Positions 12,012 through 24,640 of a DNA stretch of 64,000 bases are shown piece by piece. The notes below the pieces were generated by a model. The model was not told the origin of the DNA. It saw nothing but the letters and a program-made list of their open reading frames with translations, and searched no databases. The translations under genes and the position numbers were made by a program. This DNA is from Mastigias papua (taxonomy: Eukaryota; Cnidaria; Scyphozoa; Rhizostomeae; Mastigiidae), in NCBI GenBank assembly GCA_964019165.1, contig OZ025269.1, forward strand, positions 8,481,191 through 8,545,190. Reading direction: 5' to 3'. Positions within the stretch are counted from its first letter, which is position 1. Each line of letters begins with the position of its first letter.

Positions 12012-14041
12012 TCTATGACCAACAGTAAAAATATACTGTTTGTTAGATCAAAATTCAGTGGATGTGGTTGAATCTCATTCACTAGAGATACCTTACATCT
12101 AATTTAGCACTGATGCCAGTAGTTTAGTAATAGTTTTCTTTTGACTTCAAAATTATTTAGTGCTTTTACACTATCTACTGCTATGAAGGTTTTCTACATG
12201 TTTTAAAAGTTACATTACTGTGCAACTACTAATTACAACGTCAATTGCTTGTGCATTGGTGCCAAAGCATTATCTAAGACTATTTTTACAATAAAAGTAG
12301 TATTGCTAATATAGATTGGCTATCATATCATTGGTCATTGTTGCTTTCTCAATGTTTGTTTACATACGTAGTTTAGGCCCATTGTAAGAAATTACCAACA
12401 GTACATATACTGTTTGCAAGATCAAAATTCAGTTGACATGGTTGAATCTCATGAACTGGATGTCGTTTACATTTACTCTTGCACTGAAGTCAGTAGCTTA
12501 GTAATAGTTTCCTATTGAATTTAGCACTAGTGTGTGATTTAACACTACCTACAGCTATGAAGGGTGTATACATGTTGTAAAAGTGACATTACATTGCAAC
12601 TACTAATTACACACTCAAATGTGTGTGTAATAGTCCCAAAGCATAATCTAAGCTTATTTCTACAGGGACTGTAGTATGTATCCTATAGTTTAGCCATCAC
12701 ACCATTGATTACTCTTATTCTCTCAGTGTTTGCATACAAATGTAGTTTAGACCCATTGCAAGAAATTACCAAGAGTACATGTACCGTTTATAAGATAGAA
12801 ATTCATTGGATGAGCTTGAATATCATCGACTAGATGTCGTTTACATCTAATCTTGCACTTAAGTCAGTAGTTTAGCAATAGTTTCCTACTGAAATTAGCA
12901 CTAATGTGTGATTTAACATTATCTACAGCTAAACAGGCTTTATACATTTTGTAAAACTGACATTTATTATGCAGCTACTTATTAACACTTTAAATGAGCT
13001 TGTGATAGTCCCAAAGTATAATCTAAGCTTATTGGTACACTGACTGTAGTATTGCTAATATAGTCTGGCCATCATGTCACTGTTCATTCGTGTTTTCTTA
13101 TTTCCTGCTTACATAGGTAGTTTAGGCCCATTGAAATAATTGGCCAACAGTACATATACTGTTTATAAGAATGAAATTCTGTAGAAATGCTTGAATCTCA
13201 TGGATTAGAAGTCGTTTGCACCTGCTCTTGCACTGAAGTCAGTGGTTTACTAATAGTGTCCTAATGAATTTAGCGCTATTGTGTGATTTAACACTATCTA
13301 GAGCGATAAAGGCTTAATACAGGTTGTGAAAGTGACATTACCGTGGAACTAAAAATTACAACGTTAAATGAATGAGTGATAGTCCCAAAGCATAATCTAA
13401 GCTTCTTTCTTCAGTGAATGTAGCATTGCTAATAAAGCTTGGCCATCGTATCACTGTTTTCTCTTGTCTTCTCAGTGCTTGTTTACATACGTAGTGTAGG
13501 CCCGTTGCAAGAAGTGACCAACAGTACATATACCGTTTGTAAGATCGAAATTCAGAGAATGTGCTTGAATTTCCTGGACTAGATGTCGCGCACATCTACT
13601 CTAGCACTTATGCTAGTATTTCAGTAGTAGTATCCTATCGACCTTAGCATTACTTTGTGATTCTACAATATCTAGAGCTATTATGGCTTTATACATGTTC
13701 TAACCCTGACGTTACTGTGCAGCTACTATTTACTACTTTTAATGCGTGATGATAGACCAAAGCATAATCTAAGCTTCTTTCTACAGTGAATGTAGCATTG
13801 CTAACATAGTTTGGCCATCATGTCATGTTTCATTATTGTTTTCTCATTGGTTGTTTACATACTTAGTTTAGGCCCATTGTAGAAAATGATGAACAGTATA
13901 TATACTGTATGTAAGATCGAAATTCAGTGAACGTGCTTGAATCTAATTTACTAGATATCGTTTACATCTACTCTTGCACTGAAGCCAATAGTTTAGTAAT
14001 AGTTATTTACTGAATTTAACTGTAGTGTGAATTAACACTAT
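12012..14041 (+). repeat. 374-bp satellite array, block 1 (about 5.4 monomers)
   Basis: The landmark TAGTTTAGGCCCATTG recurs near 12368, 12742, 13117, 13491 and 13865, a spacing of about 374 bp. Other recurring landmarks are GTACATATACTGTTTGTAAG, ACTAGATGTCGTTTACATC, GATTTAACACTAT and AAGCATAATCTAAGC. Monomers differ from each other by perhaps 10-20%. The block stops at ...AACACTAT where a LINE was inserted. Confidence 0.9.
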
Positions 14042-14209
14042 TTAAACCTTTTTGGCTGCTGGCACTCGACTATGAGAAGTTTTCTAAGTAGCTCCGACAA
14101 GCGGCACGGTTTGAATTCATTTATGCTATTTATGTATGATTTGGATAATTCTCTCTCAATTTCTGATTATCAAATATTTATTTAGCCTATTCGTAATTGC
14201 AAAGCAGCA

Positions 14210-14920
14210 ATGACGAAGCCACGTCGTGCTAAATCTGATTCTTCCTGTCCTCAAGGTGCATCTCTCGTGGGCCTAACTATGGACAATCTTTATCACATGA
14301 TGGTTGAACAGTTCGAAAAGCTGGAGATTAAAGTAGGAACGAACGACTGTATTAGTAATCTACTGAAAACCATTGAGGATCAAAGCAAGAAAATCTCCGT
14401 ACTAGAGGATAGAATAGCAGTTATGGAAGATCACATCTCACGACTACGTATGGCCAATGACAACGCCGAGCAATCAACGTCGCCTCTGGCTACATATTAA
14501 TGGTATAGATTTACTGCCAGCCGGGCAAAAAGAATCTGCTGAGGAATGTCTTCAAAAAGTTATAAACGTCTTTGTAGAGCTAGGGGTGGAAATTCCAGAC
14601 GATGCAGTTGACCGCGCCTATAGAAATGGTAAAGTCACAAACTACAAAGGGAAACAATGCAGGCAGGTGATTGTAAAACTCACTACATGGCGTCATAGGT
14701 CAATGATCTTTAGAGCAAGGAAGAGAACAACCAGAAATATAACGTAAGACTTCCTTTAATGAAGCGACGAAGAGAGATTCTTCAAGATGCTAATATATTA
14801 TTGAAATCTAATATGGAATAATTTGCGTTTGCACATGTAAATTGCCGACTTTGCTGGTATAATTGTGGCTTACACAAATACTTTGAGTCATTAGATGACC
14901 TAACAAAACTAATAGAGTAA
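14210..14920 (+). pseudogene. LINE ORF1p-like protein (coiled coil plus RRM-like domain)
   Basis: The first frame (14210-14500) has a coiled coil (residues about 30-90, with ISVLEDRIAVMEDHISRL). The frame at 14457-14747 continues with RLWLHINGIDLLPAGQKESA and AYRNGK, the RRM-like core of L1-type ORF1 proteins. A third frame ends with KRRREILQDANILLKSN, CRLCWYNCGLHKYFESLDD and a stop at 14920. Two frameshifts and one in-frame stop break it. The protein would bind RNA as a trimer in the LINE ribonucleoprotein. The order coil, RRM, C-terminal domain is complete. Confidence 0.75.
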
Positions 14921-15174
14921 ATAAATACTAGTTGAGTTGCCCTACATTTGGTACTATAGTCATTTTTTCAATTTTTACCTTTGACTTTTTTGCAGTTGCA
15001 GATTGTTGTTTTCCCTAATTCAAGTATGGGAAACTCCTTTGTTTGCATAGTTAAAAGTAGTTGGCACCTTTCTTTCAATTGCCACCTTGCGTGGCGTTCC
15101 AGTGACTGCTCATTCCTTACTAAACATGTGTTGATCGATGCCCCAAGAATGAATTTCAGCTCAGAAGAGTTAGG

Positions 15175-15735
15175 CTACTTGGCAGTAAAGGAACAGGAAG
15201 AAAGTCAAGAAGCCCCGTAGCCTAGCGCAAGTCTCCGAGCATTTTTTGCGCAAGTTTTTCTCACAAGTTTCTCTGATTTGCACAATACAAGGCCGAAAGT
15301 CACGTGCTCCATCGCAGAGGCCCATGACATCACCTTCTCGTGATCCTATGCGGCCAGACCATGCAACTTTCATGGGGCACAGCGTTAGTCTTTCCAAGGC
15401 TAATATGCAACTTTTGAACTGGGGCTAGGGGAGCCCGCGTGTAGCGGGATATCAGTACTAAGCTAGTCTCTATTATATGAATTATGCACAGAATTGTTTA
15501 AAACGCACTCTGAAATGAGGCAGTAATAAAACTACATGACATATTGTCTCCTACTTCACTCAATTCTGACTTAAGGAGTCTTGTAAAATCTAGTGATATA
15601 GTTTTAGGATGTTATAACAGATAAAATATAGCACATGAATTGGCATGTATGAGTGGTCCTGTTATCGTGTAGGTGACCATTAATCTTGTCTACAGAGGTA
15701 CAGAATCAAGTCTGACCCATAAACGTAGAAGTATT
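15175..15735 (-). repeat. Partial copy of element E (E')
   Basis: 15190-15470 matches the hairpin arm of element E (blocks GTAGCCTAGCGCA, CAAGGCCGAAAGTCACGTGC, TTAGTCTTTCCAAGGCTAAT, GGGGAGCCCGCG). 15470-15735 matches, more loosely, the adjoining body seen at 49560-49800. It is more diverged than the copies at 41-52 kb, so it is an older insertion. It occupies the place where the endonuclease domain of the LINE would be expected. Confidence 0.7.
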
Positions 15736-15868
15736 GATGTAATTCAGGATGTATCTGGAAAGTTAGTAACTGATCCAGTTCAAATGTCAGTTTTCTTCAA
15801 TGAATATTTCGTTAATGTTCCTGATAACATAAATAAAACTACCCCAAGAACGCCAAATTCTCCCCTTA
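15690..15868 (+). pseudogene. LINE ORF2, portion before the Harbinger insertion
   Basis: The reading frame includes KLVTDPVQMSVFFNEYFVNV, the 'A..FN.YF..I' block that precedes RT in non-LTR elements. It is cut at 15868 by the TTA target duplication. The frame resumes exactly at 33389 after one TTA is removed. Confidence 0.75.
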
Positions 15869-16150
15869 AGCCTAAGTTCCACGACCAATTTTCTATGACA
15901 ATTTTTTCTATGACAAGATTTATTTGCTCGTGTAGATGGAGCCATATGACAATTTTTCATATGACAAGTGCACTTGTTCAAAAACTGGCATGCTAGCTTT
16001 TCGGCAAGCATACTTGTCATATAAAAAATTGTCATATGTGAAAATTGCTCGTGTAATTGGGCCAGCAAATAAATTTGACAAGTTTCACTAAATCCCAGAC
16101 CTCCAAACCTCGCAAGGCTGCGCTTTTCGCGCCAATCTTTGTTTAACCTG

Positions 16151-17125
16151 ATGGCTGCGAACAGGATGCTTTGGAGTGATCCAGCCACACTAACACTTTT
16201 GGAAGCTCTCCAAAATCGCGAGAGTTTGTGGAACTCTAAGTCTGAGAGGTATAAAGACAGGGATATCAAGAGAAAGGAGTATGAAGAACTAAAGGATATC
16301 CTTAAGGATGACATTCCCGGAATCGATATGGCTGCTCTGAAAGGTAAGCCTTACAACTGAATTGTGAAGCAATTGGTGCAAACATGGAGCATGAAACATA
16401 CGTTGACGCTAGATTACCAAAACTATTTGATAATCTTGCTTCATCACTATGTCTGTTTCGCCCTTCCCTCAATCTTCTTCTTAACTTCTGTTGTGTGATC
16501 GTTGCATGCAGCTTTGTGCATACAATAAATAGAAAGCCGGTTATTGTTTTATATTATGAAAAGCCAAAACTTCCATTCTTCATTCCATCGTGTTCAGAAA
16601 TGGCTACCTTTGTTTTATTGTAGAAATAAAGTGGAAGTGAAATTAAAATTGAAACAATATTTAGGAAGTTCAGTTGGGAAAATAATGTTAACTCTCAGTT
16701 GTCAGAAATGTTTCCATTTTAATCACTTCATATGAAGCTGGCCTTGCTTTGAGTACATGAGTGTGAATGGCTTGCTTCATGCTTTGCTTCACATATTACT
16801 TCATGTGAAAGTTCCATCTGCACATATTCTTGCTTTCCTTACTTCAGCTCTTACTTCAGCTCTTATTTCCTAAGTTTGAGCTAGGCTCAAGATCTGTTTC
16901 AGTTTTCTTACCTGGCAATCTTGTCAGTGTGAACTGTATTCTAAATACCCAGAATAAGATTTTCATACAGGGAAAATACAAAGTCTGCGCACAACATTTC
17001 GGGAAGAAATGAGAAAAGTAAAAAAAAGCCAGAGGACAGGCAGTGGTTCTGCTGAAGTTTATGAGCCAAGGTGGAGGTTTTTTAAGGAGTGCATGTTTTT
17101 AGAGGAGGTCATAATTTCAAGCAGG
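16151..17125 (+). CDS. Harbinger MADF/Myb-like protein, exons 1 and 2 (5' part)
   Basis: Exon 1 is 16151-16343: MAANRMLWSDPATLTLLEAL begins a MADF (SANT-like) domain. The GTAAGC donor at 16344 and the TTTCATACAG acceptor ending at 16970 bound a 627-bp intron. Splicing keeps frame (...AALKG-KIQSLRTTF). Exon 2 completes the MADF fold (VYEPRWRFFKECMFL) and runs to 17125, where a Gypsy element with CAGG duplication interrupts it. The protein assists transposase DNA binding and nuclear import in Harbinger systems. I chose the ATG at 16151 because no earlier ATG is in frame. Confidence 0.85.
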
Positions 17126-17391
17126 TGTAGCCCTTATAATGGAATGACTGTGTAGCCCTTATACTGGAATGACTGCAATATTGAATCTCTTTTTATTTTA
17201 TTGTCAACACTAGTATCCTGTGTCAGTTAGACACACCCCTGTCCAATATCGATTGGATAGCAAAAAAAGATAACGTTAGTTAAGCAAGAACGTTGTTGTA
17301 AGAAAAGGATTGAAAGTGATTTTAAAAGTTAAAGCGAAACCACACCGTGTCTTTTTCTATCTGTGAAAATACTGATGAAGGGCACGTTAAA
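17126..17391 (+). repeat. Gypsy 5' LTR
   Basis: Begins TGTAGCCCTTATAATGG and ends GGGCACGTTAAA. It is followed directly by TCTGGCACCCCAGATG, a plausible tRNA primer-binding site two bases after the LTR. The beginning contains two near copies of TGTAGCCCTTATA(A/C)TGGAATGACTG about 25 bp apart. Confidence 0.92.
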
Positions 17392-17496
17392 TCTGGCACC
17401 CCAGATGAGAGAGACATTTCGTTAATACAGAATTCAGCGGACATATTGCGGATTTGAAAGTACTGTCTGATCGATTGTTTACGTGCAGAAATCAGA

Positions 17497-18909
17497 ATGT
17501 CGCGGCCTAATAGTCCGAACTTAGAGGAACTTGAATTAGAAGCAGATGAATTGGTTTTACTCTCGACAACGGAAGACCTCCAGAAGCTTGCGTATAAGTT
17601 AGGAATGGAAAAAGAATCGTACGAAGGGAAAACAAGAGCAAGACTAGTCAAGGCTATTCGAAATAATTTGGCTCAGAAAATGGATGCACAATGGTTTGCA
17701 ATAGTGAAAGCCGAGTTAAAAAAACCGTTACTCTCAGATGACGTAGAGGATGGAGAGGAAGAAACTGTTGAAGAAGTTGAAGATCATCAAAGCCTAGGGT
17801 TAGCATAGGCACAAAAGGAGTTTGAAGACATGCAGAAAAGATTTGAGCGAATGATGCAGAAACAGAAAGAACTGCTTGACCAGGCAAGAGCAAAATTAGA
17901 GCGCGCGCAAGAAAGTCAAGGTATGAGAGATGCTACTTCTTCTGCTATGAAAACTAATTTTGATATTTCAAATGCTTTCCGAAGAGATTTTAAAATCGCT
18001 GGCCAAATTGGCATGCCAGGTCAGAAGGAAAAATTGTCTTTTGTAAGTTTGATTAGGCAGGTTGAAAATGGACTTGCAGGGGGTTATAAAGAGTCGGAGA
18101 TTGTGGAAGCAGTTGTCAGAGCGATTTCTCCTGGCATACAATTAAGAAGCTATTTAGAAACGGCCTCACCATTAACTCTACCGAAAATTCGAAAAATTAT
18201 TCGTTCCCATTTCATGGAGAAAACTGCCACAGAACTATACCAAGAATTAGCTACAATTTCGCAAGGACCAAAGGAAGATCCTCAAACCTTTCTAATTCGC
18301 TGTTTGGAAATTCGCCAAAAAATTCTGTTTAGCAGCAAAGAATCAGGTGCCACAATTGAATACACCCGTGATATGGCCCAGGGTCTATTTCTTCATGAAT
18401 TGGAAACAGGTCTAAAAAATGAATCAATTAGAACCAAAATTCGCCCGTTATTGAAACAAAAATCTGTCTCAGATGAAGTTTTGATCGAAGAAATGTCAAA
18501 AGCTGTTGCCATAGAAATGGAGCACAACAAAAAGTTTGGTTCTGCCAAAAACACAGCAAGAATTAGCGTGGTAACAGAACCAGAACTTCATGAATCTGAA
18601 GCCCCTAAAAGAGAAAAAGTCGAACCACAAAAGGGTAGAATGTGGGCAGCTCTTGAAGCTGTGCAGGCAGACCTAGCTTTAATAAAAGAAACCATGGCAC
18701 GAAACACTACTTCAAGCCAATGTGGTTCCAATATCAGGGTAAATCAGCGCCGTGGTTGTGCTTCGTGTCAAGAAAACGGCTGGGGAGATAGGTGTAACCA
18801 TTGTTTTAAATGTGGGGATCCAAATCATTTCGCTCGTGGTTGCCGCCAACAGAATCAAATCAAGCAGGGAAACGGGAGACGGCTGCCCCCAAGGAGGGAC
18901 AGGGAGTAG
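17497..18909 (+). pseudogene. Gypsy Gag
   Basis: The frame from ATG 17497 is acidic at the N-terminus (LEELELEADELVLLSTTEDL), meets an in-frame TAG at 17806-17808, and continues in the same register to 18909. The second part has a coiled region (FERMMQKQKELLDQARAKLE), a capsid-like helical middle with QFLIRC/TLPKIRKIIRSH-type segments, and a zinc knuckle CFKCGDPNHFARGC (CX2CX4HX4C) near the end. About 470 residues in total, normal for this kind of element. Apart from the stop it is uninterrupted. The following pol frame is in the -1 register. Confidence 0.88.
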
Positions 18910-19772
18910 CCGATAAGAAGCAAGTGTCCCATTGTGCTTAATGTGGTGAGATGTCTTATTCGAAAGAAACTTTTCAGATGTGTAGTAGTTGTTTTTCTGT
19001 GAAATATTGTTCAGAACGATGCCAAAGGTTGCATTGGAACAAGCATAAAACTCTTTGTCTGTCAATCAAAGAACTTTTACGTCAAAACTCTGTTTCACTA
19101 GCTCAGTCCGTAGATGAAAGTAGCTTTGTGAGTCACCTCACCCCAAAACAAACTTCCAAAATTGCCAAATTAGTTGGGAAGCGCTGTTTGATATCTTGTG
19201 AAATGAATGGAAGGCAAACTGAAGCTCTGTTTGATACTGGTGCACAGGTTTCAATTGTTTCACAGTGTTGGTTAGAAAAGAACCTCCCTAAGGCCAACTT
19301 GCGGAATATCTTGGAGATTTTGGATGCAGGGCTAGATCTTAAGGCAGCTAATGGGACAACCATTCCATATGTAGGATGGGTAGCAATAAACTTTGCCATG
19401 GCTTCTGATGACGCTCATGTTAATATCAGCATTCCGTTTCTTGTTACATCATCTAATCTTGACAACCCAATCATTGGCTATAACGTAATTGAAGAAGCAA
19501 TAAAAAGTAATGCTGCAGATTGCACAAATACAGCAAATACAAGCCTCATGAAGAGTGTGATTGCAACATTTCATGAAGCTAGTACAGACAACATTCCCGC
19601 TTTCATTGATTTTGTATATGAAAATGCCATTAATAATGACGACTTGTGTGCTGTAAAGACAAGCAAAAAGCCCCAAATTATTCCAAAAGGCGGCACAGTC
19701 ACCATCCGCTGTCGTGCAAATGTTGGAATAATAAAAAGTAAGATCCCTGTACTGTTTGAACCGGACTTATAA
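18903..19772 (+). pseudogene. Gypsy MYND finger and aspartic protease
   Basis: The -1 register overlaps the end of gag. After an in-frame TAA at 18939 comes CGEMS then MCSSCFSVKYCSERCQRLHW and HKTLC, a MYND-type zinc finger (CX2C..CX2C..YC..C..HW..H..C). About 60 residues later ALFDTGAQVSIVS is the retropepsin DTG active site. The flap region follows (NPIIGYNVIEEAI, matching the family 'ILG.d.l'). A TAA at 19770 separates protease from RT in the same frame. A MYND finger between Gag and protease is not standard in Gypsy elements generally. Confidence 0.85.
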
Positions 19773-19778
19773 ACTTCA

Positions 19779-21986
19779 ATGTCCAGTGATCTTGAGCTTA
19801 CTCAGACATTACTTGTTTTACCAAAAGGAAAGTCTCCACATGTGTCGATCCAAATCAATAACCCGTCAAAACACGACATATTGTTGAAAGGTCGAACCAC
19901 GTTAGGCACGTTACAACTTGTGAAGTCCGTAACGCCACTTGAAGTTAAGTACCGTGATACTAAAGAAGATCCAACGAAAGTACATACTGTTTCAGTGAAT
20001 TCGCAAAATAATACAAAGCAGGCAAGTTTGATAAGCGGTAATTTAGATCTGAGCAAATTTGATTTAAGTAGTTTGACACCCATACAACGTAGCAGTGCAA
20101 CCCAAATGCTGATAGAAGAAGCTGAGACTTTTAGCAACTGTGAAAACGATATTGGTAGTATTGACGACTTGAAGCTAAACCTAACTCTCGATGATCCAAA
20201 ACCAGTCCAGAAGTCGTATAACTCCATCCCCCGACCGTTGTTTCCGGAGGTCAAACAACATATTGAGGATCTGCTCAATAAAGGCTGGATCAAGGAGTCT
20301 CGTTCAGCCTATTCCAGTCCAGTTGTTTGCGTTCGAAAAAAAGATGGTGATCTACGACTGTGTGTTGACTTTCGTGAATTGAATAAAAGAACAGTTACTG
20401 ATCGTCACCCCTTACCACGCGTACAGACAACCCTTGACAATTTAGGTGGTAACTCTTGGTTTAGTATGCTGGACCAAGGGAAAGCCTACCACCAGGGATA
20501 TATGGATCAGTCATCACAACATCTGACAGCCTTTACAACACTATGGGGGCTATATGAGTGGGTACGTATACCATTCGGGTTAAAGAATGCACCAGGAGAA
20601 TACCAGAGGTTCATGGAGCGATGTCTTGGTGAATTGAGAGACATTACCTGCATGCCATATTTAGATGATGTGATTTGCTTTTCAAAGACTTTCGAAGAGC
20701 ACCTTGATCACTTGCGGAAAGTCTTCCGGAAACTTCGAGAGCATGGTGTTAAACTTAAACCAAAGAAATGTAAACTTTTTACGCGTGAGGTTAGTTGTCT
20801 AGGAAGGATTGTTTCAGCTGATGGATATCGTTTAGACCCCGCAGGAATCGAGTCAGTAAAGTCAATTGCAAGGAATGTGCCAAAAACGGTTGGTGATGTC
20901 CGAAAGTTACTAGGACTGTTAGGTTACTTTAGACGGTACATCAAAGATTTTGCACGCATAGCCAGACCACTGTTTCAATTGTTGAATGCCCCAAAGATAC
21001 CAGAAACAAAGGTGACCAACCAAAGAGGACAACTTTCCTCCAAGACACCAATCTCATGGAATGCATCACACCAAGCAGCGCTTGAAAGTTTAATCACATA
21101 CCTTACCACACCACCCATTCTTGCATACCCCGATTACACAAAACCCTTTGTCTTGCATACTGACGCATCAGAGCAAGGGCTTGGTGCCGTACTGTACCAG
21201 AAACATGATGGGATAATGAGAGTCATTGGGTATGGCTCACGGACATTAAACAAGGCTGAGCGTAACTACCATCTCCATTCTGGTAAGCTAGAATTTCTGG
21301 CCCTTAAGTGGGCGATCTGTGAACATTTCAGGGACTATCTCTACTATGCCAATTCCTTTACCGTATATACTGATAATAACCCACTTACATACGTGCTCTC
21401 CACTGCAAAACTGAATGCAACAACATATCGCTGGGTTGCAGAACTTGCTGACTTCAAGTTCGTTATCAAATATAGACCAGGGAAGGCAAACATAGATGCT
21501 GATGCGCTGTCTCGCATTCCGATTGAGAAAATTATGGCAGATTGTACTGAGACCACAACACCAAATATTATTCAGAATGTCACAAACATATCAATAACAA
21601 CACCAGAGCCAGAGTCTACATGGATTTCAGCATTAACAACTGACGTAAATTTGTTGGAATATGATTTAAATCAGATTCAGTCATTGAATTTCAATCAAAT
21701 CAGTCCCAACGATTTCAGAGAAGCACAAACAAGTGATGCGACCATACATAGAGTCATGGAGTATAAACGTCGTGGAAGATTTCCTTCAAAGGCGGAGAGG
21801 ACGTATGAGACACATAACGTAAAGCTACTAATGCGCGAGTGGAAAAACTTATATCTTGACGGTGGAATCTTAAGGCGGAGAAAGGGAGCATACAGCCAAC
21901 TAGTTGTGCCCAGACAATTTCATCCAATCATTTTTCGCGAACTCCATGGAGAGATGGGTCATCTCAGAAGTGAAAGGGTAATTTAG
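19779..21986 (+). pseudogene. Gypsy reverse transcriptase and RNase H
   Basis: RT motifs in order: [48 protein letters not shown], catalytic YLDDVICFS, then [15 protein letters not shown] in the connection. In [13 protein letters not shown] the first catalytic Asp is kept. RNase H follows with [15 protein letters not shown] and [10 protein letters not shown], then ADALSRIP. The frame enters the integrase zinc region ([15 protein letters not shown]) and stops at TAG 21984-21986. It is in register with the protease frame upstream and the integrase frame downstream, so only point stops separate them. Confidence 0.92.
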
Positions 21987-23575
21987 TTAGCTAGAGAAAG
22001 TTTCTATTGGCCTAGAATGATAGATGACATCACACATCACGTCACGAAAGTATGTGATTGTTTAAAGCAAAGAAAGCCGCATAAACTCCTAAGGGCACCA
22101 CTGAAAAGCATAGTTACAACAATGCCATTTGAACTGATTTCAATCGATTATATGCACCTTGAAAAATCATCAGGAGGATGTGAATATATCTTAGTGGTGA
22201 TGGATCACTTTACCAGGTTCGCCCAAGCATACCCAACGCCCAATAAGTCAGGAAGCACTGCAGCCAAGAAGATTTATAATGACTTTATTTTGCGTTACGG
22301 ATTCACCACGACCAGGGAGCTGAATTTGAGAACAACCTGTTCAAACAGTTAGAGAAACTATGCGGTATAGTACATTCCTGGACAACACCATATAATCCGG
22401 AGGGGAATGGCCAAGTTGAGCGCTTTAACAGGACACTGTTGAGTATGCTTCGCACATTACCAGAGGACAAGAAAAGTCAATGGAGTAACTACGTGAACAA
22501 AGTGGTTCATGCGTACAACTGTACAAAGAATGAAGCAACAGGATATTCACCATTTTACCTACTCTTCGGCAGATCACCACGCCTCCCAATCGATCTAATC
22601 TTCAACATTGAACGAACAAAAGAAGAAGCAAATTATCTCGAATTTGTTAAAAGATGGAAAAGCGCTATGCAAGAGGCGTATCTGTTAGCTACCGAGAATG
22701 CAAATAAGTCTACTGCTCATGGACGCATTCGACATGATAAGAAAGCAACATTTACAAAGCTATTAGTAGGGGACCGGGTACTTGTACGGAATATGAGTGA
22801 ACGTGGAGGACCAGGAAAACTTCGTTCATTTTGGGAGAAAATTATTTATCGTGTGACAAAACAGCATGGAGACAGTCCAGTATATGAAGTAGCTCCAGAG
22901 AGTGAAAATGGAAGAACAAGAGTATTACATCGTAACATGCTGTTACCCTGTGACTTCCTCCCGGTAACAGAAACAAAACTAACCATGGTAGACCCAAGCC
23001 AGCCAATTACCTCTTCAAAGAGAACAACAAAAAAAAGATGTCAGATAAAGAAAGAAGCTACCCCGTCACACGAGAATGTTGATAGTTCTAGTAGTGAAGA
23101 TGACGACTTTTCATGGCATTTTCCAGTTCATGTCACCAATAGGAAGCAAAATAGTGGAACACGCTCGCAAGGTTCACAACTCAACACACCTATCAATGCT
23201 AGCACATATGGAGTTGGAATTGAAGAGACATCAGGATCAGTAGTAGAACCGGAGCTTGAGCTTGAGCCTGCTCAACCAGAACCTACCAATGAATCGTTTG
23301 TAGACGCCAGCTCTAAACCTGAAGTCAGTGTAAGAACTCGCCCACAACGACAGCGATTACCACCAGATATGTTAACATATGATCGTCTCGGGGACCCGAC
23401 AACGCACCCACCCATAATCTCGTCCTGTAACGTCAATCCAGTGAGATTTTGTCATTTTGTTCAACCGGTACCATCAAACATGCCATTTGTACCACCATTT
23501 ACGTTGCCAGGTTCAACTATGCCTAACAGAACATTTTTCCAACCTTTTGTCCAGGCAAGATTCTATTCGTATTGA
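21987..23575 (+). pseudogene. Gypsy integrase
   Basis: The HHCC region continues past the TAG ([19 protein letters not shown]). The catalytic core shows [14 protein letters not shown] with its Asp and [18 protein letters not shown]. Near 22295 a small deletion shifts frame, and the next frame carries HHDQG.EFENNLF (second Asp) and TTPYNPEGNGQVERFNRTLL (catalytic Glu). A C-terminal GDRVLVRN / GPGKLRSFWE segment and a 150-residue polar tail with acidic Ser patch end at 23575. The inserted DNA transposon begins 16 bp later. Confidence 0.9.
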
Positions 23576-24457
23576 TCTTTGGCAAGAACCAGCAAGAGCA
23601 CATTTTGTAATTGACCAATCAGTGGATTTGTTTACATAAAATTATTATCCAATCATGTGCCTCCATTTTTACCTTGTTTCTTCATTTCGCCATTGTGAAA
23701 CGGAGGTGCTGTGGAGAATTCATGTCTTACAACTTTTGCCCCGGAAAAAAATTTACGTTCATCTACAACAGCGATTTTTTGGCTACAACTTTCTATCAAC
23801 ATTTCTGATCGATATCTCCGAGCCCTAAGCTGGACTATGATCCGTTGCAAAAATATTAGACATTGCGCACCACCCTCCCCTGACCTCCCATCACACAGGT
23901 CCTCCATGAGTACCCATTCACCAAGCAAGCAGTAAGGAATTTGTTTTTCATCTAAAAACCGTTGGACTAGAGCTAGGTATGCCTAATTATCCTGAATTAA
24001 CTTCTACTCTTCTCAGATCTGGGTTAGGTACGCATAGTTCTGAAACTATCACAGCTAGGCGTCGTGTCGGTACCCCTAAAGCTGGATGATAAGAACAAAG
24101 TGACTTTTAGAGGAAGAAGTTGAATCAACATAAGCCTTTCGTATCGGTTTTGTGAATTCTGCTTGCTCTTCAACTTAGTTTAAATTTCCCGCTCAAAAAC
24201 AAGTATACGACAACAACGTTTTAAACATCAACAACATTTTAAATTTATGCAGTTCGCCCCAAATCGATTCTACCACGAGGAGTTGAAATGAAAAAGCTGT
24301 CCAGGTCAGTGGTATGCTTGGACGCCGCCAAGTCCAAATTTGCTGTATTAATTGTTCTATCCTGTCAGATTCAGTTGGGCAGCTTAGAACACTTGTCGTC
24401 AAATCACCAACCTCAAGATCTGAACAACCATAGTCGTAATCAAACTCATGATTCTGG

Positions 24458-24640
24458 TCAATTTGGTATACTGCCTCCGTTGCCTTTTTTTGCCAACGTT
24501 TTCATCTCAAGCTGTACGGCATGGGTACACTTTGGGCAAGAGCTGATATTTGGAATCAAGCAAGTGATATGGTAGGAATGGCCACAACCACGAATTACTC
24601 TCCAAGTTGGACTTTCATTACACCTGCACTGTTCTTTCAT
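24458..24640 (-). CDS. Small RING-like zinc finger ORF of the long-TIR element
   Basis: The 60-aa frame reads CRCNESPTWRVIRGCGHSYH then ITC...SCPKC, spacing C-X-C-X9-C-X-H-X4-C-X7-C-X2-C. This is a RING/treble-clef-type zinc-binding module. It may be an exon of the larger minus-strand gene that includes the ORFs at 25.2-25.9 kb; intervening sequence has stops, so an intron is required. Function in transposition is unknown. Confidence 0.5.
   Translation of the reverse strand: MKEQCRCNESPTWRVIRGCGHSYHITCLIPNISSCPKCTHAVQLEMKTLAKKGNGGSIPN

Noticed and set aside
17370..17395. Hammerhead core in the Gypsy LTR (CTGATGA at 17373)
   Set aside because: No GAAA strand or pairing stems follow; the match is a chance heptamer.
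23711..23935. Protein-coding gene in the long TIR (74-91 aa frames on both strands, repeated at 29.9-30.2 kb)
   Set aside because: The frames are duplicated only because the TIRs are inverted copies; no domain, and open on both strands.
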